From positions 34,614,818-34,678,817 of the forward strand of contig CM057151.1 of assembly GCA_029962745.1 (NCBI GenBank): 64,000 nucleotides of DNA, read 5' to 3'. The DNA comes from Echinometra lucunter. Its lineage: Eukaryota > Echinodermata > Echinoidea > Camarodonta > Echinometridae. Made by a program: the position numbers and the translations under genes. The notes under the pieces are model-generated. The model ran no database searches, had not been told where the DNA came from, and saw only the letters and a list, made by a program, of their open reading frames with translations. Positions 12,424 to 22,214 of this stretch are shown in pieces (position 1 is the stretch's first letter; each line of letters starts with the position of its first letter).

Positions 12424-14391
12424 TATGTGCAAACAGGCATCAAAAAGGACATCCACAGAGTCTCATTTAGTATTATTAAGTCTATCACAAGAGTGAACAC
12501 ACATCCTAGTACTGATTCGATGAGATTATTATTTAGCCTCAATTACACCGGCAGTGATAGCATTAACCCTTTGCATGCAAAAGGTGTAATTTTGCACATT
12601 CGTACAATTAAATTCAACAATCATAATAAATAGTTTTCTCTGTCACCTTTGTACTACAGGACTAACAAATGACTATAATGCTTAAGTAGCATCTATAGAA
12701 TAATTATTAGTATCGAAGATGCAATGAAGAAAGCCAGATTCATAGAAAATATCAAACGAACAATTGTCATTATTATCCCCTCAGAATTAATTCAGCGCGC
12801 AAAGAGTTAAGAAATCATATTTAAGACCATGACAAATGACAATTGAGCTATACAGTATTCGGTGATGACTCAATGATTTCATTTTGCTGCCTCATCATGA
12901 AATATTCCAAAAGAGATGTAAAAGATTGAGAACCACTGCAGACAATGAAACAATATTACATGGAATGTAATGGATAATACTGTTAAATAATATTGAAATT
13001 AATAAAGAAGGTGTACAATTCATGTCAGCTAGTACAAGGTATCATTAAGGACCATGGTAAATGAGAGATATATGAAATTAAATTTCTTTGAAAATTATGA
13101 ATTAAGGTTATAACTTGCATCTGAATGCCATAAATAATTAGTAATGAATGTGTTGAGATGGGTGAAGGCAAAATTAATTCTTGTCTGGCTGTAAGATAAT
13201 CCTTTTCAAAGTTTTTTTCTTTTTTTTTTTTTTTAACAGCATTTCTTTTAAATCCTTATTGAAAAGGGAAGATTTAGTTTGGGATAAAAAAAAATGTTTT
13301 GTGTTTTTCTCCACAGCTCTCTTTGACATTTCAAGAGCTTTGCTTCAAAGTTGCCACTGCTAAATTGCTCATCGTGACTGCTCCGTTAACCCAAGCTCTG
13401 CAGCTTCTGGATCTTAGGACTTATGTGTTCCTTAGAAGGGACAATGGGTCTCATACAGGATGAATATCATCTACATTATCCAAATCCTCCCTGTAAGAAA
13501 CAAGAGAAAAATTGATGACTGAATGAATTCAATTTAGTCTTTAATAGTTTCAAGGGATAGAGTTTGATGTAGAGTTAACTTTCCACTGATCAGAAAGGAC
13601 TAATCATGACTACAGGTATTCTGGGTAAAATGGAGAGCCATCATCACCAATGTCTGGACCAAACAAAACTAGCGGGTAAGCAAGCAAGCAAGCAAGCATG
13701 TATATAAACAAATTATCTTCTGCAGTCATGACTCATGAACTACATGTGTGATGTATGCATAAATCTTTTAAAAGCATTTAACAGGCTCTTATTTGTGTAC
13801 AAATCCCACAGCCCAAGATATCAATAACTTACAAATTATCGATAATACAGAGTGCGTTGCACTTTTTTCTTGTGATGGATGTAGCAATGTTTATAGTTTG
13901 GTGATCAGCTCAGATCCCATAAGCAGTTTCCCATCTTATATAACGCATAGTTCATGCTCACTGCTGTCAAATGTACCATCAAATGTGCATCCATAGATAT
14001 AGAATTTCTCTTGTGCACTATATCTCACCTCAGCCTACGGCCTCAGTGACATATAATGCACTTGTGAAAAATAGTTTCACATCCTTTTGGTATACCAAGG
14101 GTACAAGGGTGAGATTCAGCAAAACGATGAATATTTAAATGGTATCCCAGGGTACCAATGATGTCATCACATATGCACCGGTGTGTATGTATACGTATAA
14201 ATATATCCTAAGTGACAGAAAACATCTCTGTCATATAAAAATGCTGTTTTTTTATTTTTCCATTTGTTTGATTTTTTTTTTTAATGGACATGGTATCATC
14301 ATTTTCTTAATTATCATTATATATGTATATGTTATATGTTATAGCAGGGTATTATCTGATTATAATTAATTTCATCATCTTTGTTTTTCAT

Positions 14392-14432
<41 letters not shown>

Positions 14433-15342
14433 TATGCAGTGGAATATCCCTGCCTAGTTTATTGAATAATTTCTTTCTGCGCCTGTGCATGCAGATGAAA
14501 AGATCCAGGACCTTGCATTCCATGAGTCAGACATTTGTGCTTTTCTCCACTTTCATTTTTATTTCATGTCTTCTTTTGGTTTTATACAAATGTCCTATTC
14601 TCTTTTAGTCCTTATGAGGAGGAATCATCTGTCTTAGCATTATTTAATGACAGGCCAAGTCTATTCTGCCTAGATAGTGTTGTGCATATTATTTTTTCTC
14701 TTTTGAACTGTTAAATACTGGATATTGCATTAAATCTTTCTTTAATTCAAATTAAATTTTAATTGCAATCTATAGTTCTATCTTTCTCACCAGCCTTCGG
14801 AGTTAATAGTATCAAGGTTAATTCATTGTTTTGCTCTCCCACATATATTTCATTTTGTATTTCTATCAAATAAAGTGATTCAGTCCTTAACATTTAAATG
14901 TGTGTGTGTGTGTGTGTGTGTGAGTGTGTGTGTGTGTGCGTGTGTGCACTTGTATAGCTTTGCAAGCGAGGACAGTGAACAAAGAAAATTCCTGAGAACA
15001 ATAGTCCTCGGTTGGTAAACAATAGTCCTCAGTTGTCAAACAAAGGATTTGGGTTTATTCCGTCAGCCTTGAGAGGACAGGGGACAATAGAAGTCCAATT
15101 GTTGTGCTCGGTAGTATAGTGATGTACAGCTGTGTGTGTGTGTGAGGGTGCATGTATTTGTGTGTATGTATTTTGGGGAAGGGGGGGGTAGCGGTTGCTC
15201 AACCAAAATGTTCAATGAGCAAGGAAAGCAAAGTTAGGGAGCTTCAGCTTCTAGTTAGGTTAATAATACCATAGTTCCTCAGTCAAGGCTTGTTCAGATA
15301 TGCCATAATACACCACTTTAAAAAAAGTAGGATTTAAAAGCC
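12424..15342. other. Unassigned DNA with simple repeats
   Basis: No gene is recognised. It contains a 39-base C tract at 14393-14431, which gives artefactual proline/glycine frames. There is also a (TG)n microsatellite at about 14900-14945 and an AAGC run near 13678-13698. A quasi-palindrome at about 14014-14063 has GTGCACTATAT at one end and ATATAATGCAC at the other. Confidence 0.4.
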
Positions 15343-15574
15343 TAGGCCAATATTCTGAAAAATTGTTTTATCTTTTATCTGATTTTAATTGTCATAGCAG
15401 TAAGAAATAGGGTACGCCACTGGCTTACAGTGAGCACTTTTGACTTGCATGCTGGTCCATGGGCGCAATTTTGCGCAGTTCAAAACAATCAGAAGTTTGC
15501 CTTCAAAATTTGTTATGACAATTGAAAGAGAGAAAATAAGATAAAAGATAAACAATTTTCAGAATACCGGCCCT
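15343..15574. mobile_element. GGCC...TATTCTGAAAA MITE, copy 1
   Basis: The ends are GGCCAATATTCTGAAAAATT and the inverted CAATTTTCAGAATACCGGCC. The interior shares GGGTACGCCACTGGCTTACA...GAGCAC and TTTGTTATGACAATT with the copy at 38898-39096. It is non-coding and able to fold on itself. It lies about 430 bp downstream of the GGACT stop codon. Confidence 0.75.
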
Positions 15575-16001
15575 ACTTTGTATCTCAAACTCAGATGAGT
15601 AAGCGAATGCCTGCAGGTCTTTTGTTGCATAACTCATCCCCACTCATCATTCATTTAGTACACACATACACACACCAAAAAAAAAGTCAGAGTTTTCAAT
15701 ACCGTTTACCTCCGCATGGTTGAACAATTAAGAATATGAAATGTAAAAGCACTAATAATTAAATGTGAATTTGTATCACAAGGCACATTTTGAGTAGAAC
15801 TGTTTGGTAGCATCACTTTTCATTTCAATATCCCTAACCTCTTAAATCTGATTTCAAACAGTACTTGGCCTGCATTTAACCACCGCAGTTCCATAAATCT
15901 GATTTCTATACTCGCTAGCCTACTGGGCATATTAAAGTTGAGTACATATAAGGTTTTTAGTGAGTGATATTTCAAGGCAAATCAGCCCTAACCTTTCATT
16001 C
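15575..16001 (-). other. Region downstream of the GGACT stop (probable 3' UTR and flank)
   Basis: This lies immediately after the stop codon of the minus-strand GGACT gene. It is AT-rich and has no conserved reading frame. I could not place a confident polyadenylation signal, so the 3' end of the transcript is unknown. Confidence 0.35.
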
Positions 16002-16349
16002 TCATTTCATATCATAGCGGGCCTTCACATTATCATCAATATTTGATAAAAGAGAAAGCAGAAACCCTTTAGCCCATCCATCTTCCCGGTCGCACCTGCT
16101 AACATACTGCTTTCCATGACTACCGTAGCTGTCGTAGTTCTCATATTTCTCCAAGTCTCTCATAAAAGGCTTGTAATTGTTTAGCATGTACAACCAGCAA
16201 TCCATGACATCGGGGGAATCAACTCCCTCTGTCTTCTTCTCCATATTGATGCTAACAAGCTTCCTGTCATAGTAACCAGGATATCCCTCTAGCTCATCCA
16301 GGTCAGCCAGCAGCTTGTCATTGACCTCATAAACTTCTCCAACAATATT
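16002..16349 (-). CDS. GGACT: GGACT exon 2 (C-terminal coding exon)
   Basis: It follows a TTTTGTACAG acceptor on the minus strand and starts NIVGEVYEVNDKLL. It encodes residues 63-177, including the probable catalytic E83, and ends at a stop codon at 16002-16004. The final approx. 25 residues (DREDGWAKGFLLSLLSNIDD...) extend past the family's usual end. Confidence 0.92.
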   Translation of the reverse strand, partial: NIVGEVYEVNDKLLADLDELEGYPGYYDRKLVSINMEKKTEGVDSPDVMDCWLYMLNNYKPFMRDLEKYENYDSYGSHGKQYVSRCDREDGWAKGFLLSLLSNIDDNVKARYDMK

Positions 16350-19300
16350 CTGTACAAAAGAGGCGAGTAGGAAAACCACAATATCCAATTATGTCCCTGG
16401 ATTAAATTAATCTAGTCAGACTTTATATCTCAGCAGTGTCACCAATAGGTGCTTTCACACCTACCCGATCAGAGAAAATACCCATGAATTACGAGAACAT
16501 TTTCAGGCCCCAATACCCAATAATTATTTCGTGCATTCACACCTCCCCGAACCAGACCTCTATTACGGGAAAGTTCTCGTAGTTATAAGCATGTGCATTA
16601 CGGTCCATGCGCTTGTGTTCGATGGGATAGAAGTTCTCGTCATTTGCTTTCACAGTGCAAATATCCCTGCTTCCTTAGAGAAAGTATGCTTAATTTGAGA
16701 AAGTACCTATTAAATTACAGGTATTTTTCTTCAGAGATATTTCAAGTCACTGGCAAAGTACCAGGTATTTTTCCTGATCGGGTATTTGTGAAAGCACCTA
16801 ATATCCCAATTTGGTGACGCGTACTCCTTAATCAATCCTTTGACCTTGAAAATCCCCTCAAACATATCGTTAATCATTGGGGGGGGGGACAATTCAAAGT
16901 ATTGGTTATTGCTCTCGTTATATTTCCAGTTCTAGCACCATCTTTTTAAAGAACTTCTTTTAGAGTCATGTTCCTGGACAGTGAAGAAATTAGATATACA
17001 TGTAAATACCGGTAAAGTATTCTCATAAGTCACGTTTTCCTTTCATTTAGTGTCATTCTCTTTCAGAAGTAAATTTCATACAGCTCATTTGTTTCTGATA
17101 ATAACAATGAAATGATAATAATCATATTCATATCAATAAAAAATGACAATGATGATGATGATGATGATTACATTAACAGCTTCTAATATAGCAGTTAGGT
17201 CTGTCATGCAGTAATGGTCCTTGCACTCCAACATCATTATCTAATCACAGCAAGCAGTTAAATCTCATAGCTCCACATTCAGTTTATTTCAAAGCTTGAT
17301 CTACATGTAAACCATGGGAATTAAACCTCTGCCATGGACCAAAATAAGCGCAAATAAACAGTAATAAACGTATATGAGCACACTACTGTTTGCCTATTGG
17401 ACGAGAGGAAATGCATGTACTACGCTTATGGAGGTTCAAACCATAGTATGAATTTAAACCATGGTTTAAATAAAAACCTCTTTCATAAATTTTGGGCTAT
17501 ACAGATCCTGAACATTGAATAGGAACTGATGAGCTTATAGCATAATGCTTGTGCCGAATTTCATTAAGATTTAATATTCAGTATTAAAGATATTACGGCC
17601 AAAAAATAGGTGGAAGATTGGTCTTAAAGGGAAATTACTATCGAAATTTTCTGTATTTCATTTGCTAATTGAAAGAAAAGATGCAACAATTTCAAAAATT
17701 TTTGAGTTGTATATAAAATGGACAGGCATTACATTCAAAAGTGGACAGTTGTTTTTGTTGAGGAATGCATGATTATAGAGATTTAAAGGAAAAGATGGAC
17801 CAGAAAACGACATCAACACTTTTAAAAAAAAATGCTAAAAAAATTGGAATTGATGTACGGTTCTGGTTTTGCATGTGCATATTTATCCAAGCTGTGATGT
17901 CCGTTCTGATTTTGAAGAGGATTCATGATCCAGTTTGGGAGATATGACCATTTGTTGATTTTGACAAAATGGCACTTGGATAACGTCATAATGACTTTTT
18001 GACCTTGAAAAACATTGTGCAACTTGCACTTGTGGTGACTGATGACTGAGCGAAATTTGAATGTCATGGACAATGTCGACGTTGAGTTATTAAATATGCT
18101 GTACATAGTGTATGCTAAATGCATATAACTTGCAAATATGGAAAATTCTGACATGAAAGCCTTTAAGCTGCTATTAAAGTATCATTAGGTCATTAAAATG
18201 GAAAAATGAAGGAAGGAGGTAGGTGGAGAATTGCCTTAGCTACAATACACTGGAAGTTGGGTGAAAATCAAGCAGATAACGGAGCTGTTGCTCAAAGAAG
18301 ACGGGAATGTAGAATCAAGAACTGAGAAAATGTCATGTCCCACAGAAAATACAGGTGAAATGTGAAAAATTGACATGCCACCAATGATCAAAAATTTAGA
18401 TCATGATGCCACTGTCAAAATGAAAATTTGTGAGCAAAAATTTGTAGAGAATTGTCTCAGCTACAACCTATCAAAATCTCAGCGAAAATCGACCAACAAT
18501 AAGTGAGATGGTCTTGTTTAAAGGTAAAAAATATGACGTTATAAATGAAAAATCGAAATTTTGAGTTCACATGAGAATATGGCGACGTTGCGACTGCTTT
18601 TGGTTGATCCATGAGTGATTTTGAGCATTTTTTCAGTTTTTGCATGCAATGAAGCGCGGACATACGTGGACACGCCTGTGTGACTGTATGGAATTCTTTG
18701 AATATGAACCAGTAATGACATTTCGTTATGAAGATATGACCATGACAAGATATTTACAAAATGGCGCCTGGATGACGTCATGATGACCCGATGACCTAGA
18801 ACAGCTTATATGTTCATGTCCTTGATAGGCCTGATAACTGATGAAAATTTCATGAAAACTGAATGAACCAATTTTCCATTTCCATTTATTTCCACAATAC
18901 AGCAAATAAAATTTTACAAGTTTTTTATATTTCAAAATCATTCTGAAAAAAAACAGTGTAAAGTTGTACAAAATACTGATAGTTATACAGTTCAATATAT
19001 CAACTAATATATGGCAAGCTTAAAATAAACATAAGAATGCTCACTGTAATGTGAAGGAAACCTTTCGAAGCTTTGCTTTTAAAACAGGTTCCCCAAATAT
19101 AATAAACAGTATCATTGATTATAAAATACAAGGATAAAGATACATAATAAACGATACACGATACGATACCACACGAAACGGGACAATACCTTTACTAACA
19201 CAGGCACAAGGATGGGACATAGCCTTCTGTAATTAAGACTGGTTGGTGTAACTAGTCTTAACTACAGAAGGCTATGTAGTTAAGACTGGTTGGTATAACT

Positions 19301-19647
19301 ATTTATTTTGTTAAGTTTAAGGTTACGTTTAAATGAAAATTTTGAGAAATCATGCGTACAAAAATCATGACGTTGGAATAAAAATTAATACAGTGTACAC
19401 ATTTAGGTGATATGTCGATGACAGACCACCTAACAATAATAATAAAGTAATTTATACTCACATGGCCCTCTCCTTCAATACCCAAGAGGAATGGAATGTT
19501 GAAGTGGGATGCAATAACCAGAGGCCATTTCGAAACTGTCCTTCCTTGCCCAAGCAAAGTGTACTTTCCTTCTTTACACTGTGTTATGACATGGTGATTA
19601 GGCTGTCCCTGTTTCAGTGTCCCATACACAAACACTCGATGTGCCAT
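16002..19647 (-). CDS. GGACT: Gamma-glutamylaminecyclotransferase (GGACT), complete, two exons
   Basis: Predicted coding exons are 19647-19462 and 16349-16002 (minus strand), joined in phase 0 to give 177 residues; the human protein has 153. The enzyme family releases 5-oxoproline and a free amine or lysine from gamma-glutamylamines, including products of transglutaminase cross-link breakdown, in the cytosol. The fold signature is clear: VFVYGTLKQGQPNHHV at residues 5-20 contains the YGTL substrate loop. WPLVIA and NIPFLL follow at 41-55, then GEVYEV at 66-71. The catalytic glutamate is expected at E83 in LDELEGYP. The C-terminal YDSYGSHGKQY block also matches the family. The start is the first ATG before HRVFVYGTL; the frame upstream of it has no ATG. 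The tail after the YGSHGKQY block is longer than in human. Both intron borders fit GT/AG. Confidence 0.92.
16447..16799. mobile_element. Shorter copy of the GCTTTCACACCTACCC element, inside the GGACT intron
   Basis: It begins AGGTGCTTTCACACCTACCC and ends GAAAGCACCT, with the same internal TTCTCGTAATT-type blocks as the 881-bp copy at 11543-12423 but without that copy's central region. The flanks allow a TA or AAT duplication. At 353 bp it is a typical internally deleted MITE derivative. It lies just 100 bp inside the GGACT intron. Confidence 0.75.
17300..17490. repeat. AAACCATGG-rich inverted repeat in the GGACT intron
   Basis: GTAAACCATGGGAATTAAAC near the left and AATTTAAACCATGGTTTAAA near 17450-17470 resemble the arms of the large palindrome at 62266-62634. 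This is probably a degenerate relative. Confidence 0.4.
17500..18870. repeat. Diverged tandem repeat block in the GGACT intron
   Basis: Phrases recur at intervals. GAGATATGACCAT...ACAAAATGGC...GATAACGTCATAATGA (about 17938-17995) matches GAAGATATGACCAT...ACAAAATGGC...GATGACGTCATGATGA (about 18731-18785). GAGAATTGCCTTAGCTACAA (about 18218) matches GAGAATTGTCTCAGCTACAA (about 18448). It is an old, degraded repeat with no coding support. Confidence 0.5.
19216..19300. repeat. Small hairpin plus adjacent direct repeat
   Basis: CATAGCCTTCTGTAATTAAG pairs with the inverted copy CTTAACTACAGAAGGCTATG at about 19218-19275. GTAGTTAAGACTGGTTGGTA then repeats directly at about 19276-19295. Confidence 0.6.
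19462..19647 (-). CDS. GGACT: GGACT exon 1 (N-terminal coding exon)
   Basis: It encodes residues 1-62, with the YGTL loop at 8-11. The donor after GGCCAT is GTGAGT, a strong consensus. No signal or transit peptide is evident, consistent with a cytosolic enzyme. Confidence 0.92.
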
Positions 19648-20017
19648 TTTTTTCAAATGTGGTCAGAGAAATAAGCACTGGAAGGAGGAAAACACAAAAA
19701 TAAATTTTGACATTTATCTGCTATATTAAAATTTGCATACACTCAAATCGGCAAACCCGGAGAATAGGGGACCAGACATGCGTTGCCATTTATACAGTGC
19801 AGAGATAGCCAAAACCTGATCGAGGTACGGGATAAGGCCATAATCGAGTTCAAAATGGCTTTTGCAGGTGCGTATCTAGGCATTATGGGGCCCAAGGCAA
19901 ACAATGAAGTTGTGCCCCACCCACCCCCCCCCCCCATACTGGGAGCACAGTATTTAGCAAGAAGCAGATGGAACTATATGATAGTGAGCAAGGCAACAAC
20001 AACTGCACCGTTATACT
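19648..20017. other. Upstream flank of GGACT; probable promoter/5' UTR plus repeat-derived DNA
   Basis: It lies directly upstream of the GGACT start codon on the minus strand. No TATA box or clear initiator was recognised. A phrase GTGCGTATCTAGGCATTATG near 19870 and a C tract near 19922-19933 look repeat-derived. Confidence 0.3.
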
Positions 20018-20589
20018 GGGGGGGGGGGGGGGGGGGGGGGGCACTCGACCCCCAAAGTGGTGGGTATGTGCTGCAGACGAGACAAAAAATCGGGGGCTTT
20101 GGAACGGGCTTATTGTGAAAAGGAGGGTCTTCGGAACGGGCTTCGGAACTACAAATGTTTGTGAAAACGGGGGTCTTTGGAACGGTTCGCCTGCTTGTGA
20201 GTGTGTATGTATCCCTATGGAACGGGCATACGTGCATGCAGCTAGCCTGGCAGCACGGGCGCCAGGTGCGCTCGCGGAGAGGCGATGGTCGGACAGCGCT
20301 CTGCGGGCCGCTTTTCACCAAAAATGCAGCTCATTGTAGCAAATCAATGAGGTCGGAATGGCGTCACGAAAAACATGCGAAGCTTTGGAATGGATTTCTT
20401 TCTTCTTTTTTCTCGATAAGAAGAAAATGCTATGCTCTGGAATGCTTTCTTTGTTCTTTTTCTAAATAAGATAAAAATGCTATGCTTTGGAACGGAAATT
20501 TGAGTGTAAAAATGGGGGTATTCTCCGCGGCACATACCCACCACGCATTATATACTGAGTGCCCCCCTCCCCCCCCCCCCCCCCCCCCC
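20018..20589. mobile_element. Element with inverted ends embedded in long G and C tracts, carrying GGAACGG repeats
   Basis: The left end is a G tract, then GCACTCGACCCCCAAAGTGG and TGGGTATGTGC. The right end mirrors it: GCGGCACATACCCACCACGC ... GAGTGCCCCCC plus a C tract to 20589. Inside, CTTTGGAACGG or its variants (TTCGGAACGG, CTTTGGAATGG, CTCTGGAATGC) occur about eight times. No transposase is present. Several open frames arise from the repeat and are not genes. Confidence 0.65.
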
Positions 20590-20893
20590 GGACCAAAACC
20601 AGCGAGAGCTAGCTGCTGCGCTCCAGGCCGGCCAGTTCGACAGGCTCGCTGTTGCATCTGCGCTGTGATGCACCGTCATGACCGTGAACAATCAGCTGTG
20701 CGCGTGACGTTTTAATCTGCGCAGTAGGGATGCGCAGAAACATAACTGTGGAATGTCCTTAAGTCACTAGCCCATTCACCATGTTCACTGCAGTTTGTTT
20801 CGTCAGTTCTGGTGACTTCTTTCCACTCTCATAGACTTTTTTTTGGGGGGGGGGGTGCCACTTACCGCAGGTGTAACTTATGTATAAACTCAG

Positions 20894-20982
20894 CAAGACT
20901 TCCTTTTGCGACAGCCACCCAACTTGCAAGGTGTGCTTTATTCCGATAGCATGTTTGGGTGGCTGTCGCAAAAGGAAGTCTT
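20894..20982. repeat. Hairpin with about 26-bp perfect arms
   Basis: GACTTCCTTTTGCGACAGCC(ACCCA) at about 20898-20922 is exactly mirrored by the inverted copy ending near 20980, around a roughly 35-base loop. A related one-armed sequence with the loop inverted lies at 32845-32930 in PDK intron 1. Confidence 0.8.
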
Positions 20983-21200
20983 TCCATAAACTTGATCTAG
21001 ATGAATTTTCGACCACGCATGGTCGAACTTTATGCCTCCGCCAACCATGCCAACTAGGATTCTCTAAAAGAGAGTTCAGTTAGGGCCCAGGGGTTGACAC
21101 TGTCACTAATCAGCCCGCTAACTTAGACTCTAGACTAACTGTTAGTGTTACTAGACCTCTAAGTCTTAGTCGATTCATTAATTCAAGAAGCTCTCTCTCT

Positions 21201-21375
21201 AGACCGAAGTGTTCTGTCTCTAACAGTCGTCGTTAGCCTCGTATTTTGGTAGGGTCGGAACTCCTTCTTTTTCTAAAAAGGAGTGCCAACCCTACCGACA
21301 TGACCGAAGGAGGAGTGCCGATCCTACCAAAATACGAGGCTAACGACGACTGTTAGAGACAGAACACTTCGGTCT
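21201..21375. mobile_element. Foldback element with 53-bp perfect arms
   Basis: AGACCGAAGTGTTCTGTCTC and the following 33 bases (21201-21253) are exactly complementary to 21323-21375. A nested motif GTAGGGTCGGAACTCC occurs three times in alternating orientation in the centre. CT-rich runs flank both sides. Identical arms suggest a recent insertion or gene conversion. Confidence 0.75.
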
Positions 21376-22214
21376 ACTCTCTCTCTAAAGTCTCAGTCTC
21401 TGTGCAGTAAATTATAATAATTGTCATGACATGTTGAAGTATATGTTTATTTTAAAATTGTGCGCTTGCGCGTGTCCTGGTACATAGACTAGTTAGAACA
21501 ACACGAGTTCGTAAAATCACAGCAGTTTGCTTCATTCAATTGATCACAAGATTTCTTTAGTTTTCACATTTATGCTATGCAAGGTATGTTGAGATTTGCT
21601 CAAAAACTTTTGTAGATTTAATGAAAATGTGTAGTTTATTAATATCTTTGTATTCCTCTTTTAACTACCTTGTTGAAGAGATTTAGATTATACTTTGAAA
21701 ATCCATCACACTTTCCAACGAAGGACCTTGCGTATCTTGAATACACGTGAAAGTTCTCTGCGGTCAATATCTTCAAAATATTGTCTTTGACACGCAATTC
21801 TTTAAATGTACTCATGATTATGACTCTACAAATTTAGAGTGTTTTCTTAAATCCAAGTTTTTGGGATTTATTGTTGTTTAACATATTTGCAAGCCAGTTT
21901 AGTTATGCACTATTTTTCCTACTCATTTGGTGTGGTATGATCACAAACTTCCGTGCGAGTTGGCTCGCGGATTGATATTTCCAGGAATTTCGGTGTGATT
22001 CCCCACCCAGAGTTTACACGTGTTATAGCAGGGTTTCAAGACGTTATTGTTTATCTTTCAGTAGTATTGATAGTTAATGTCTTACAGTAAATTCTTGTTA
22101 CTTAGAACTGATGTCTTAAAAATATCATTTCTTACACAAAATTCGTGAAATAATGATTCATTCACAACTAAAATTGATAATTGTTTTTCAAGTGAATTTT
22201 ATTGATATCAGAAG

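Noticed and set aside
14332..14608. Proline-rich and glycine-rich frames
   Set aside because: Both are produced by the 39-base C tract at 14393-14431 read on either strand.
19783..20715. Several overlapping 75-120 codon frames
   Set aside because: They derive from the GC-rich inverted-repeat element with GGAACGG repeats and occur on both strands; none has a domain.
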